64,000 bases of DNA from Brachypodium distachyon (GCF_000005505.3 NC_016131.3:33967001-34031000), one strand, 5' to 3'; shown: positions 30,571-44,437, counted from the first letter of the stretch. A program made the numbers and translations. Notes: generated by a model from the sequence alone, not told the origin.

Positions 30571-30683
30571 CTCCCTCCGTTTCATAATTCTTGTCTCAAA
30601 TTTGCCCAAATATGGATGTATCTATTGCTAAAAAGCGTTTAGATACATGTAATATTTTGACAAGAATTATGAAACGGAGGTAG
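30571..30683. repeat. Stowaway MITE
   Basis: CTCCCTCCGTTTCATAATTC at the left is mirrored by GAATTATGAAACGGAGG at the right. It has the same internal AAATTTGCCCAAATATGGAT stretch as the MITE at 35023. The right terminus has changed from GGGAG to GGTAG. Confidence 0.82.
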
Positions 30684-32752
30684 TAATTGTTATGGTTCTG
30701 GGACATACTGGCATGGTCTAGCAACCTACAATGCTGGATTTTGGCATTACATAGGATCACGATTCAAATCGCATATTGTTAATCAGACATTAGAAAATTC
30801 AGCGTATTTTTGTCATTAGATCCAGATTCAAGTCAACAAAACAAGGATGTAATTCGCCTCACAACTAACAAGAGAGCCAACCCTAGCCGTTGTCTTTATC
30901 CTCTTTCCACTCCCTTTCTCATTGCCGACGCCTGAGAAGGATACCGGCAAACCCCACATGCCCAATGGTGAAGGCGGCGGTGCAGTCTTTCATCCGGTGG
31001 TTTTCTCATAGGAGAGATGGCTGATTCGTCGATGATCTCGCGGGGAGATATATTGTGGTCGTCGGCATGGGGCTCGTGAATGTCTTTTCAGAGGCGGAGG
31101 TGTGGCTCCGTAATGTCAGATCGATTGGTAGTAGCAAGCCTAGGGGAGTAGTTTGGCCGCACCCTCCTTGGGTGCGGGGTGGTGGTGGTGGTGGTGTGAC
31201 AAGTTGACTTGGCCGAGTGGTGCTAACGATGGTTACCCTGTGGCCGTTCCCAACGGCACAATAGATGGCGACTAGCCCAGGGCGAGTGGCGGCGACGCTG
31301 GCGGCCGTCTCTTCATAACGTGTTGGAGGGGTTTAAGCAACGTGGGGTCTATGTTCTGAGATGCTAGCGGACTAGGTGTGCCGGAATGGTTCAGAATGTG
31401 CTCAGATTTTTAGTACGTACTGCAAAATTTTCAAACTTTGTAGGTGGGTGACCTCACAGTCACCGGGGAGCACCCAGTCATTTTCATCTACCCTTTGACA
31501 TTAAGCCCTTGTGGATAGAAAGATTTCTGCATAAGACTTTATTTCACAGGTATTTTCATATGGATGCTCGTTGGATCACACCCTCGCAGAAATGTAGCTT
31601 TAGTGGGTCAATCCGTAGGAGTTTCGAAGGAACTCTATCGTGAGTCTGAACTTAGTGAAGAAATTTCTCGACTGTTGCCTGAGTATATGTTTTTTTTTGG
31701 GGGTTTCCAATAGGACTGTGAAACCTATTATTAAAATATCAAGGCTATTTTTTCCGTGCCCCTGCATTCTTTTTTACAGTCGTAAAATTAGAGTGTAGAA
31801 ATAGTCTCCTCATTAAGGTATGTTTCGTTTACAGCATTCTGAAAATGTAGAAATAGGAAGAAAAAACATAAATTTAGAGTGTCGTGGTACCATGAATCCA
31901 AGAACTTGGAAAATGTAAATTTATTCTCAAATCTTGAACACGTTCAAAAAAGGGTGCAGTGCCGTTGAGAGAAAAGAAAAGTAAGGTCTCCAGTCTCCCT
32001 GATCCCTTTTATTGAAACTTCGTTAAAATCTACAATTGAGATTTATTTTATACGGAGTAGAACATTACAAGTGAGATTGGCAGATGTAAAATAGAACCAA
32101 CTGCAAGCTGAGAAGCAGTGATACGCCGATACGCAACATTATGTAGATAGCATCCAGCGCCAACACCCATACACAGGACGAACTTCCCTTAACGAAAAAG
32201 AAAATACTCCGTATTCAGGATTGCGTCATTTACCAATCAGGTGTCTTTGGTAGAAGTGAGAACTCATACATCATGATTTTCTTTCCAATCATTGAACTGG
32301 AGATGTGGGAACATACACGGGGAATTGATAATGGTAAACTCACTACACAACAAAATTCTTGATCAGATGGTTATCTTCGTACACTTGTCGAATGAATACA
32401 ATGGTGTAAGGGCCAAACCTAAATCCTATCACGCTAATCCAATCAGTTAAACAGAATACATTCTTATACTACAGAATGCCCTCATTAGAGGGTCAAACTT
32501 CAGCTGCGAGTGACATCTCGTGCCAATCATCCAATGCTCTTCCAAAACCGGCAAACTCTTGTGACTGCACTCGCCGTCGTCACTATGGGTAGGGATCCAT
32601 CTTGCACATCTTGAACAAGATTTGATTCCTTTTGCCTCCACTCCCTACCGGCCGGGCTTATGTGTTATAAACTCTTCGGTACATGAGAAAATACTTTACA
32701 GAGCTTGTTAACTTAAGCCATACTAAAAGTAGCTTGCTGTGTGCCAAGTATG
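30684..32752. other. Intergenic DNA and 3' flank of the KEA gene
   Basis: The part next to 32752 should hold the KEA 3' UTR. A GC-rich block at 30880-31400 has no open frame of note. No gene, RNA or clear transposon edge was recognised. Confidence 0.35.
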
Positions 32753-35700
32753 TCATGAGTCATGTGGTCCTTGGACTATCAAATTTATGCGCTTGCCGCT
32801 ATCGGTGCGGAGGCCCTCACCTTTTAGGCCCAACTGAAAAGGAAGAACCGATGAATTGATTGGCAACAATTTCCAGAGTAAAACAGTCGATATATGAACT
32901 CAGTTGATATGAACGTGTACCTCCACCTGATTGATATCAACGGAAAACCATCTCAAAAGAACACCAAGGTGGACAACTGCTGGGATCATTTTGAATAGCA
33001 AGGGTGTTGTCACCTACAGAGTAACACACAAAGCAACACGTTAACCATACATCATGACGAAATAACTCCATGAAAGGTAGAGATGGTACGTGAACAAAAT
33101 GACAGGCAGTATGGAAAGTGAGTTAGTGACCATGTTCTCATTTGAGCTTCCACTTCACATATTTGATATGTACAATTACTGAGACAACACAACAAAGCTT
33201 AAAAAGAATGAAGAGAAATAGATAGGTACCAAGCTCAGTGCAGTGGTTCCAAGAAGCAACAGATACAGCTTGCCCTGAAAAAGAAGAACAATGCAGCTGT
33301 CAAATGTAAGTATGGGTAGATCTGAATAAAACTGATGGAATATCAGTGCTTGCAGACATTTCAATTCTCAGCACAAGACATTTATTATTGACTACTGGAA
33401 AAGTAAGCCAGAGGTAGAAACTGTCAGAAAGCTAGAACAAAAGGCATACATGTACTCAAGAGTAAACCAGCATAGAAAATGAGGTTAATGTTGCAACACG
33501 TAAGGAACAGAATATGAAGAAATAACCTCGATCAGATGGATGCTTGAAGCACGGCTAAGGAGAACAAAAGCAAACTCTCCGATCTGTGCAAGAGACATGC
33601 CGACCTGTAGAAAAAACAGGAGGTTAGTGTGACTGCATGAGCTATAGAACATGGGAGCACATTCGAACAAACATAAAAAAGACTTACAAGAAGAGATGTT
33701 TTGTTGCTATAGCCAAACCCTTTTACCACAATAGCAACAATAAATGTCTTTATAGTTATCACCAAAATTACAGCTGCAAGAAGTATATCCACATGGTTCC
33801 ACAGGAAATGGACATTAATTAGCATCCCAATGCTGGCAAGGAAAAGAGCAGCAAAGAGGTTTCGAATAGGTTCAATCTGCAGAAAAAACAAACCTGAAAT
33901 AAGAGAACATATAATGAATTATTAACTACAGTCTAGCTATGAGTCTGACTAGAGCAGTAGAAGAAAGATGAAACAAAATAGTAGTTGCCCTTCAAACTAT
34001 AAAGAAACGGGAAAATCTTACTAAACAGAAACAGAGTGTAGAAGATATTAGCAAGGGATATACTTGTTCAAGAGTGTGTTGTGCAAGATCAGTTGTTGAT
34101 ATCATCACTCCAGCTGCAAATGAACCCAACTCAAGACTCAGGCCCAACTTATCACTGCACTGCATCATAGAAGGAAGGCAACATATCAATAAAAGAAATA
34201 TTAACATAAGCCTAGACGACATGGTTCCAACATATAAGAGTAAACACACCTAAGGTAGAAATGCAAGTAAATTTTTTCAAAGAAAAAAACACAGGTGTAA
34301 GTAAACCAATAACAACGAATAAATGGTTGGTGAAAACTGAATGAACATGTACCAAACAGAGTGAAACTTGGAATACAATTAAGAAAATACAGGAGGCACG
34401 GTTCTAGATTTGATATACACTACATATCCATCAAAACCCACGCAATAAAACAATCTAGAACAGCGTAGTTATAATGAGGTCAAGTCCAGCAAAATATTAT
34501 TGTTCTTCTCTGTTTTTCGACTAAAGTAGCTAATACCAATACTCTTAAAAACAGAATTTAAAAACAATCCATTTTCTTTGTCAGTGCACAAGATAATAGC
34601 CTACAAGCAGTAAAAAGAACTCACCCACGCAAATAACAAGCAGAATGCAACTGCTGCCAACTGGTAAAGTTCATTTGTCTGCACAAATTGCAGCAATCAG
34701 AATATTAGTGTAAAACTATAGAGGAAACTTAAATTAATTGCTAAAAAAATTCACATGTTCTGTTTGCTCACAAATATACTCACCTGAGACGACAGACTTA
34801 TCATCAGCTTAAGAAACCAAGGCACACAAGTACGGGAGAGGATTGAGAGAATTGCCAGGAATGATATCAATAGGACAAGCCTGGGAATATTGGAAAAATT
34901 TGCGTCATAATAATTTAATCCAATAGCTGATTACATTAGTACCGAACTTCTAAATCAGTACATCCAGACCAAACGCATAGGATAAATATGACAAGTCATG
35001 TGACATGATGAGAAAGATAATACTCCCTCCGACCCATATTACTTGTCTCAAATTTGCCCAAATATGGATGTATCTATGTTTAAAAAGCGTCTAGATACAT
35101 GTAATATTTTGACAAGCAATATGGGTTTGAGGGAGTAAATTATTTTGTTGGTACCAGGCGCTGCTATGTCAAGCACACCCACCATTTAGACATTGAGATA
35201 ACACAAATTTATTGTAAAAGCAATACTTGTTGTCAAAAAATTATTCGAGTTCAGGGACAAATACAATGCACTTACGACTTTGTCATTGATGCAACTCCGT
35301 GTAGAAGCAAGATAACACAAATTTATTGTAAAAGCAATACTTGTTGTCAAAAAATTATTCGAGTTCAGGGACAAACACAATGCACTTACGACTTTGTCAT
35401 TGATGCAACTCCGTGTAGAAGACCAGAGGCGCCACTTAAAATTGGAAGAAGTGCAAATAGAAGACCAATAGCACAATCCTGAGAGGAAGGCACGCCAAAC
35501 TTCAGTCATCAAACACGTAAACTGATAAAAGTATGCATTTTTACATACATCTCACCAAAAATAAACAGCTATGTTTATAATACCTGCAATACGAGTGTAC
35601 CAACCGTCACTTGGCCATGAAGAGCATTGATACTATTTTTTTCCATCAGAAACTTTAAAACCTGCATCCAAAACTATTGAGCATAAGAAAATAGCAATTG

Positions 35701-38700
35701 ATAGTTTTATAAAACATTCATAATACCAATTAAATACAGGGTGTCAAATTTCATGTGTACCAAATTAGGATGTACCAAAATGAAAACCCTTTCGCCCTCC
35801 ATCATTATGGTACAGGTAATCGTTCTACCAGAAACCAACAGGAACCAGTTTGTTTACAGCAAATCTAGCTTACAATTCCGTTCCATTGTACATTGTTGTG
35901 CGTGTACAAACCCCTGATTTTTCTCTTACGCCCGTTTCAAATGTCAATTATTAAATTGGACCAGATGTGAAAAACTGAAGATTCAGAAATTGTAGCTTCA
36001 GATATTTAGACATTACCACTGCTGTCGAAGACATAGAAAGGAGAACACCAACGAAAACACCTTCCTTTGTTTTGCCCCCACATAGCTGCAATTCAATTGA
36101 AAATAAGCAAAATAGAATAGAACTGCCTGCCGTGCTCTTTAAGGCCAGACTTGGAAAACCAAAACAATATTACTCCGTATTATTTTCCAAGCAACCGGCA
36201 GGAGCACTGCCTTTTCATTTATAAAAAGTTAGAAATATGTACAGACTTTGACATGTTTTTAAGGAACATGCCTAAACCCTAGAAAAATATGTAATCCTAG
36301 GAAGAAAAGAGAAGAAAAAAGGACTAACAGGCTCGAATACCATGAATTTATATCACAGGAATGTTGGAATGTCAAAAACTACAAAACTGATATAGTGATT
36401 TGTTTGCACAACTTGACTGCATCAATGACATATTTGATATTTGTGATCTCTTCACTTTTAGTAGCAGAACATTCAAATGAGTCTCAGCAGTATTAATATG
36501 GATGCACCCATTGTTACTTAAGCATTTTTTATAGTGAAATTACTATACAAATCAAGATACTTGAACATTTAAAACATAACATAAAACATTGCAGGCGTTG
36601 TAACATCAGCAGTAAAAAAAAAAGGAACATACCGTCGCAGAAATACCACAGAGGAACATAAACAGTATAATTTGGAGCAATCCTCCAAGAACGGCAACTG
36701 CGCGTACAGCTCGAAGCTGGGACAAAGTTGAAACACCACCTATTATATTAACTGTATATTGACCTGGGTGGGAATACCGAATAAATGTATTTAGAAAAGA
36801 ACAAAGATAATACCTTTGCTGTAGAAAACTCAAGTCCCAGAGCAAACAGGAGAAATATTACACCAAACTGGGCTACTGTCTCAACCTGGAACGAGCGTAG
36901 AAAACATATCATTTAAGAGAAATAAATACCAGCATATAAACTCATAACGCAATGTTTTCATAAACTTGATAGTGTACAAAAATTTAAGTGCAGACACGCG
37001 TTAAAAACATACATTTATTTCCATGATTTAAATTAATTGCATAAAACAAGACATGCATGATCTGGCTGTCTGCTGAAGCAGTAAATTGACTGAGCAAAAG
37101 CGCATGCAAATTTCATTCAAGAGTGGCGTGGCTGAAGCATTAATAAAAGCAACCAACAAAGGCAAAAGCACCTTACTTGCACCATTTCACTGACAAAGCT
37201 AAAACCTCCAGGGCCAATTATAGATCCTGCGAGTAAATAACCTGTAATCACCTGCAATATAGTTTTGGAGTTTCTTTAGGTACGTATAATCTTAACAGTA
37301 CATCACAAATAGCTATTATGACATTATGTCTTACATAGGCCATACCGCCATACGCATAATGGGGCAGAAATGAGATTAAGACAAAAGAAGCACTCACTGG
37401 TTGCCCAAGGCAAGCAAACGCAATTCCACCACATGTAGCGGATACAATAACGACAACAAGATCTGATATCAACCTGCAGTAAGCCAGTAATCCACATTCA
37501 ACAAATCAAGTTATGAACTGATGCAAGGCAAGTACTTCATCTTTGCTTATCCTCTGCACTACTTAAGTAACAAAACATGGATACTTCGGTAACATACCTA
37601 AGGTCCAGCTGCAGTACAGGGTACTTTGACTTTCGATTTGATATAATAAAAACATTATCCTGGAATTGCAGTTGTGTCAGTACAACACAAATGTAAAACA
37701 GAGAAAAATAGCGCAACACTATCCCTATATGTACAGCAGAGGAGTGTCTTAACAAAATATTCTGCAGTCAATTACAGCACACAAACCTTCCGATCAATCA
37801 ACGTGGGAACATCCTCTTGCTCTGAACGATCCAAGAAAACTTCCTTAAAAGGGAATGACCTGGGGATTCAAAATAATTATTTTGGGATACTTACTATTTA
37901 GTACTATTGATTATAATAGTAACCAAACAAATTAACTCCACTTAACAAAAAAAATCAAATGTAGATTAGGAACATACTTATTGTCTTTGGTCTCATTCTT
38001 CTTCGTTACTCTTCTGGCTACAGTTTCCAGGACTCCCTGGACCGGTAGTGCAGAACAAGATGAGCATATGTTTGTTATGTACAACCACCAATTTGTACAT
38101 ACAGTTTAAAAAAAACAATAGTGTACACACAGTAGCAAAGTGCACTGCAGCTATAGATAAATAAGTAAGATTGCGTCAACTTTGCAATCTATCCACAAAC
38201 CGCAATTTCGTCTATTACAGTGTTAAATTTTTGTCCTTCATATGCCTAGCAAATTACTTGTATGCTTCAAAATGGAAGGATGATACACATTAACAAATTG
38301 AGAATGAAAACGAATATGCTACTCAGAATTGTGAAATATGATAAAATACTGGGATGTGAGTTAAAGCAGCCAGGGGGATGCAGCGCCTGGGGGTTTGTGC
38401 AAAGCTCAAAATGAGTGATATATTAGGCTACTAGCTTAGGTGAACCCATACAAATACTATTGTTTACAAAGTTGCTTAGGTACCAAAAACGAAAATTAGC
38501 TACTATTTAATGTATAGTTATCTAACCTATTACACTAAACAAACACCATTCAATGTATTTTAGTCAGCACTAGGAAAACGTCCTTAACTTCACTAAGTTA
38601 AAAGGCCAGTATATCGCATACTGGGTCAAAAGGCGCGAATCCTACAGAATGACGTATGGGATAACTGAATGTTCAAAGAGAAGAATACACTAAGGAAGGT

Positions 38701-39627
38701 GGTGAATCTTCCTCATGACCACGGATGCAGCCTCTGTCCAGATGTCAATTCCATCCAATTTATACACCAATGATATCAAATATGTTCCACGCACGCACAC
38801 AAAACATGTCTACAAAGGGTGTATTTAGAAATTAAACGCCAGACGTAAGGAGTTTAATTTAGAAGATGACAAACTGTGCACATAATGAGTTGATCCCCAA
38901 GACCTAGAGTCAGAAAAACCTGGACGGCTAGACATTCTAACCATTTCATGAAGATCATAATGCAAAATATTAACCAGGTTCCAAAATTACTGGAAACGAG
39001 CAAAACGACGACACAAAACCAAAACTGTAGAGACGGATCACCTGCTTCTCGGCAACCGTGTTGTTGAAGCTGCCGGGGTCCGTCTCTGGAGAACAATAGC
39101 AGCAGAAATTAGCACAAGTCAGTTCAATCCAAACAACCAAAACTCGCTGGATTCGCGAGCCGAGGACAACCCCCAATTCCCAGCACGCAGCCGCCGAGGC
39201 CGAGATCTAGGCAGGCCGCCGCCGACACACGCCATGGTAAAACCAAAACCAGATCCCATGCCCCGGAATCCCCGAGGAGGATCGTGGGACCACGGATTCA
39301 GATCCACGCACCTCCGCCGCCCTGCTCGCCCTCCGATTCGGGGAACTCCTTCTCCAGCGCGCGGTCGATCATGTCGGCGAGACTACCATCCTTGGTCGTC
39401 GCATTGCCTTGCACCGCCTCCCCACCAGCCTCCGCCGCTCCCAGGGCTATGTCCAGGCCTTCCCCGCGCGCCACCGCCGCGGCCGCCTGGACCGCACGTT
39501 CCTCGTTGCCCACGAGGACTCGTTCCTCGTCGCCCGCGTCGCCGGCCACGAAGTCGAATGCAACTGCCGCCACCAGAGGGAGGAGGAGGAGGAGGAGGGC
39601 AAGGAGGCGGCGGCGACGCATCAGCAT
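32753..39627 (-). CDS. KEA: K+ efflux antiporter, KEA4/5/6 type
   Basis: Monovalent cation:proton antiporter 2 (CPA2) family; Arabidopsis KEA4-6 act in endomembranes (Golgi/TGN/prevacuolar) in K+ and pH homeostasis. Twenty exons: 39312-39627, 39042-39085, 37978-38036, 37787-37859, 37598-37659, 37398-37473, 37177-37251, 36814-36885, 36633-36716, 36017-36085, 35584-35661, 35390-35478, 34784-34880, 34625-34678, 34064-34159, 33688-33876, 33527-33604, 33230-33274, 32921-33013, 32753-32833. All borders are GT-AG and the sum is 1830 nt, or 609 residues. The N-terminus has RRRR and a Leu-rich signal-like segment, then a soluble stretch with SLADMIDRALEKEFPE. The Na+/H+ exchanger-type membrane domain follows with GGIAFACLGQP, LLAGSIIGPGGF, SMSSTAVVLKFL, LELGSFAAGVMIS and SLAQIGEFAFVLLSRAS. 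No C-terminal KTN domain, as in this clade. A second in-frame ATG lies 6 nt in. Introns carry a MITE and a 114-bp duplication. Confidence 0.95.
35023..35135. repeat. Stowaway MITE inside KEA intron 12
   Basis: Ends CTCCCTCCGACCCATATT and AATATGGGTTTGAGGGAG are flanked by TA (35021-35022 and 35136-35137). It is very similar to the MITE at 30571. It sits between exons 12 and 13 and does not touch the splice sites. Confidence 0.88.
35197..35424. repeat. 114-bp tandem duplication spanning KEA exon 12 end and its donor
   Basis: Two head-to-tail units, 35197-35310 and 35311-35424, are nearly identical, one visible difference being ACAAATACAA against ACAAACACAA. The second unit contains the last bases of exon 12 and its GTAAGT donor (G at 35389). 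The first unit repeats both inside the intron (donor G at 35275). Confidence 0.9.
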
Positions 39628-40082
39628 CGCCGGAGGAGACGGCGAAGCGGTCGGCGTGGGGTTTAGATTTTGGAAGCGGCAGCGGGTGCAGCCGTGTGCG
39701 TGCCCGTGTCAGTAGTAGTCAGGAAAGAGGGGAACGCGTGAGTCGTGTGACTGTGCAGGCGCAGACGGCGGAAGTAGCAATTTGTAGAGATAATTTGTTA
39801 ATGGGATTAGTTATGGTATCACTTCCAGCCTGTTGGATTCATTGTTTTGCATCATTCCATCTACTATGGTGTATGGCCTCTTTAATGGACACCACGACTC
39901 TAAAATGCAAAGTCTTAACTACAATCAATTAATGCAGACATTCCAAAAATAGAGGAGTGTAAAAATGCAAATATGTGATTATATTTTCATGATTTCTTCT
40001 GCTCTAGAGAATCGAAACGTAAGAATCTACGTTAAAGGTTATTTAGGTGAACATATAATTTCACAGCTTTGAACAGAATATA

Positions 40083-40150
40083 CTTCGTCCGTCAGGAAAT
40101 AAGTGATGTGGATTTATATAGCATAAGAATTTATTTTGAGACGGAGGGAG
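40083..40150. repeat. Short Stowaway MITE
   Basis: CTTCGTCCGTCAGGAAATAA at the left, and TTTTGAGACGGAGGGAG at the right, flanked by TA (40081-40082 and 40151-40152). It is shorter than its relatives, so it has lost internal sequence. Confidence 0.72.
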
Positions 40151-42029
40151 TAGAAAATTTGAATTTGGATTAGCATATTGGTCACGTTAAATTAATTTTT
40201 CAAAAATCTTGAACGGTCAAAGTTAAGGTGTCTTCACATTTCATAAATAATAGTAATAAGATAGAGAAACACCGTTATAAACCCGATCAACATGGCAGGT
40301 TGAAACCTGCCGCCTCACGACATGAGGTCATCGAAGCCCAACAAACGTACACGCTATCCTCCTAGCCCTCTCCAAGATTTTGTATTTTGTGATAATTTTG
40401 TTTAAAGAAGTCCTCTGACTGTGATATAGTTACTCTAAAAATTTTGATTGCAGATTCAGTGGGGCCAGAAGTTCCTTCTCTAGAAATTTTCTATCTATAC
40501 TTTAAAAAAAATGCCCTTTGTGCTTCTCCCAAATTTACTCCAACAAAAACAACTCAAAAACCTTGACCGTCTAACCGGGGATACCCCAAGCAGTAGTAAC
40601 GCAACCTAGCATGTGGGAACTCTTGTCCATGTATGATTCTTTTTATTTATTCTTCAGATTTTGTCCAGATGAGATTCCTTCTATTTACTCTTCAGATTTC
40701 GTCCATACTTTGGTGATATGTTCGAAGGCGATGAAATCTGAGAGGTTAAACAAGGACGATGACGGCCTTTCCGAAACAAAGATGGCAAGTGCCTGGGCGT
40801 GCACACAGTACAATATTATCATCTGTGCTTTGTGGGAGCATACCTCACCCAAGATGTTTGTTTAGGCGAGATGAGGCTAGCTAGAGTGGGTGCTGGGTCA
40901 GGTGGTGGTTGGGCCATCGCGCACCGCGGCGGGCGGGCGCTGTGTGGCGTCCGGCCGGTCGCACGCCGAATCGCGTGCAGCGCGCGAGGTTGGGAACCGG
41001 GAATGCGTCTCGCACTTCAGCATTTTGCTTCCACTAGGCTCGATCGACCGTAAGATTTGCCTTTTCTGGTCAGCGTTGCGTCGCGAGGGAAACTGTCCTT
41101 GTTGATTGGGCGCTCGCCAACCTTTTGTCCGTTACCGTGCTTTCGACGCAGTGGCTTCGTCCTATTTCTCTCTTTTTTTTCACGATGAATCGACGTCGAC
41201 GTTGGTGCTGCATGCATGGATTATTACTTTTCGTGTGATTCTGCACGGGAGAAGAAGCTTTTATTCGATCGTCTCTAGTGGTTGGGCAACAGGGCAAGTG
41301 AGAACTCCAGATTCTGGCAGCGAAACCGGCAGGTTGCCGCTTCATGCGCTCATCCGCGGAAAAGTGGGACGACCATTTTATATTTGGGTTGTCAGCACTA
41401 TAAAAATATCTGATCTTCGTAACATTAAAACGTTGAACTTGCCAAAATGATGAAATATATTCGTATAACAGCTCATTTGGTATCACTCATTTCATTTCAT
41501 TTCATTTCGTACAAATATAATGAAATCAAATTTTTAATAGGATTTCAATTCGTTTAATTTGAATTTTGGATTCAAAAATAATGTTTGCCTGTCACATGAA
41601 TTTGTAGAGTGAGAGACAATTCTGGAGAAATGATAGCATTTAGAGAGGAATTGAGGTTACTTATATATTTTTTTGACAGAAAGACGTAATGTAGGGGAAA
41701 CCCCTAAAGTACAATTGTGCGCACACGCCCAGCCAAATAAGTTGTTTCTGGAATAAAAAATGAATTTCAGAATTTTAGGCCCAAATCATGAGTACCAGGG
41801 TGCCAAAGGAGCCACAAGAGTTAAGTCAATGAATCCCTGCAAAACAAAGAAAAATTAAGTCATGAAGAGATTTATCTAAACAAGAGGGTTTGTCCTAAAT
41901 TGTGGAAAAAATATTGGTCATACATTCGTTCGTCATACTTTCCGTGAAACATCTGTGTTTACAAATCACGAAATACCTTATGGTTGGTCATAATTCGGGA
42001 ATTTCTTTTCTGGATCTGACATGAAGGTA

Positions 42030-42111
42030 CTCCCTCCGTCCCATAATTCTTGTTGTTGTTTTAGTACAAATTTGAACTAAAACAACGACAAGAATTATGG
42101 GACGGAGGGAG
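42030..42111. repeat. Stowaway MITE forming a near-perfect hairpin
   Basis: The whole 82-bp element is a palindrome with very few mismatches. It runs from CTCCCTCCGTCCCATAATTC to its mirror GAATTATGGGACGGAGGGAG, flanked by TA (42028-42029 and 42112-42113). A transcript of either strand would fold into one long stem. Confidence 0.9.
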
Positions 42112-43816
42112 TAGATTTTATTAGTTATTTACTTTATTTGTTACATAACATTTGTTAGTTACTGGGAAAACTATAATCTGCAAGTAGTTGCGTCCGTGCC
42201 CTGTAATGCACATAGCCTTTCCTAAGTTTTCAAAAAATTATGAAAATACATTATGGAGGTAGGTTAGGCTACCTATTATGCACCTGCAAAAGTTTATCCA
42301 AAATAATGACCATTTATAGCCTGCGCAGAAGAAAAAAAATGTGTGGAGGCACAAGATACAACATAAGCTATGTCCATGAAAAGAATCACATTTTTTAAAA
42401 CTCAAAACGATCATATACAATATGGGATACGGGAGCAGCTACTTTGTAGATAATACACCTTCAGAATGACTGCCATTATCGTTTAAACATTGGTGAGATG
42501 GAAAACTAAAATTACAGGAACTACAGAGTTTTCAATCTCAATTTGTACTTAATTGCACTAGACGGGTTTACTCCTCCGTGGAGCAAGATTTGATAGACAA
42601 CTGTAGTTCTTATTGGCACAAGCACACATTTTAGAAGAGTGAACATATAGTTTAAGTAAGAATAAATCTAGTGCCCAAGTTTATAATCTTTCTTTTTTTC
42701 ATGTAAAGTATAAGTTTTCGATGTGGAAGAACTGAAGAAGAATACCAGTTCAAACTTGTTTTTACGCCTATTGATCGAGTGTGTGCACGACCTTGTTCAT
42801 TAACTTTAAAAAGAAGAAGAGGAAACTACATATTTTTTTATCCCTTGATTATGTTAAAATCTAAGTTTGTTCTTCAGTTGTATACGGGATATTGTTAATC
42901 TTAGAAGTGTCAAGACATGGTAAAAGGAAAATAAATGTAAAATATTATTAAGAAGGGAAATAGAAATATTCCCAAAAGTGATTACAGATTGTTGAAATTT
43001 TAAAAATGATAACATTAATAAAGGTAAGGGAAAAACCCCGAGTTCTCCTTTCTTCTACATTTTAAAAATGGTGGTAGTTTCATTTGTTTTCCAATTCTCA
43101 GATTTTTCTAGCTAGAATATTCTTGAATTTTCTAGATTTCCCAGGTTTCTCCCTCCTTTCTTTATGTTTCTTCAAAATTCGCATGTTTTCCTTTATACGC
43201 AAGTTCTCGTTATCCTATAAACAATCCAAAATACTTTTTTAATTATATTTTCCCCAATTTTATTTTAAATAATAGAGTATTCCAAAAAGATCTTTAGTTT
43301 TTTCCTTGATTTTCGTCCACTTTAATTGATTGTCTTTTCTAACCTTTTGTGCTAACTGGATATCACAGTTGTGAAACGCTGCCATGTTATTGTCAAAACT
43401 TTCTTCAATATGGCAAGGATCACCCCGCAAAAAAAGGCAACAAACAAAAACTAGATGGATTTAGCTCTCGCAGGACCAAGAATATTCGATACAGGAGCCA
43501 CAATATCACATTTAAATTTTGAGCTATGGAAAGTACGGATTTTAGATTGTCAAACTTATCGAATGTAAACTAGAGCCTAGAGTGGTAAATATGTACAAGT
43601 ACTTGGACAAATCTTTTTTTAATGGAAAAATTGTAAGAAAAACCACTACAGTATAAGGATTTGAACGCTACCGAATGGAGTTATTCACCCACAACTCCAC
43701 CACCACACCAAGAGGTGTCTTTTTTTATTTGGTCATATCTCAATTGGGTGGTCAAAGAAAGAATGGTTTTGATCTGATGCTATAGTTGCAAGGTGTAGTT
43801 CACAACAAACAATGTT

Positions 43817-44437
43817 TTTACAGCATCTTCAACAGGGTCCCTACTCAATTTTTAGGGGGTGGAGGCAAAAAAACTCATCTTCAACAGGGTCCCTACTCTA
43901 GGAAGGTCCCTACATCAACTCCTCAAGCCCCCCTTCCGAGGACCCCCAAGGGATTCCCTACTCTCTGCCACGTCAGATTTTGCCATCTTCCTCCCTCCGC
44001 GTGTTGCACATCCCGTCGGCCTTCCTTCTCTCGCCGTCACCTGTCCCTCGTCGGTGTCACATCTGCCGCCACCTCTCACTCATCGACGTCAAATCCCGCC
44101 GCCACCACCCACTCACCAACCGCCGTCATCGCCAAGTCCTCGCCGCCCCGTGCACAGTGCCGCCAAGTCCTCGCAGTCTGGCTCATGTGCATCGCGCCAC
44201 CGGCCGCGCCGCACTCCGCGTCTCAGCCAGAGTGGTCTCATGGAGAAGAAAGGGAAATAAAAGAAAAAGGAAGGAATAAAAGACAAGACAATGACATATA
44301 GAATTTAGGGGATGTGGAATAGGGGCCACTGCCGAAGAAGTTTATATTTTTTGGGACCCTGGAATTTGAGGGGGGGGGGGGGGTTCCCTAGATGTTGTTT
44401 AGGACCCTGCTTTAGGGGCTACTGCTAAAGAGCTCAT
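43817..44437. repeat. Possible Tourist/Harbinger-like MITE with GC-rich centre
   Basis: The left end has GCATCTTCAACAGGGTCCCT, repeated again at 43878. The right end reverse-complements to GAGCTCTTTAGCAGTAGCCC and then to a GCAGGGTCC block. The centre is a serine/proline-coding GC-rich stretch without conserved domains, plus a G-run at about 44371. No target duplication could be fixed, so the assignment is weak. Confidence 0.35.

Larger units (their letters stand above)
39628..43816. other. Gene-free interval upstream of KEA
   Basis: The first few hundred bases are the likely KEA promoter (no TATA box seen). The rest is AT-rich and contains two Stowaway MITEs. Small ORFs near 40600-41450 show no recognisable domain. 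Confidence 0.4.

Noticed and set aside
32447..32641. Minus-strand ORF downstream of KEA
   Set aside because: It lies in the expected KEA 3' UTR, after the stop at 32753, and has no recognisable domain.
35197..35424. Alternative in-frame KEA protein with 38 extra residues
   Set aside because: Although 114 is divisible by three, the extended frame meets TAA at once after the normal donor.
35186..35512. Minus-strand ORF of 108 codons with an internal repeat
   Set aside because: It is the out-of-frame reading of KEA exon 12 plus the 114-bp intronic duplication, not a separate gene.
39234..39932. 232-codon proline/arginine-rich ORF on the + strand
   Set aside because: It lies antisense to KEA exon 1, which has matching splice sites and family motifs. 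The ORF is a GC-rich shadow with no known domain.
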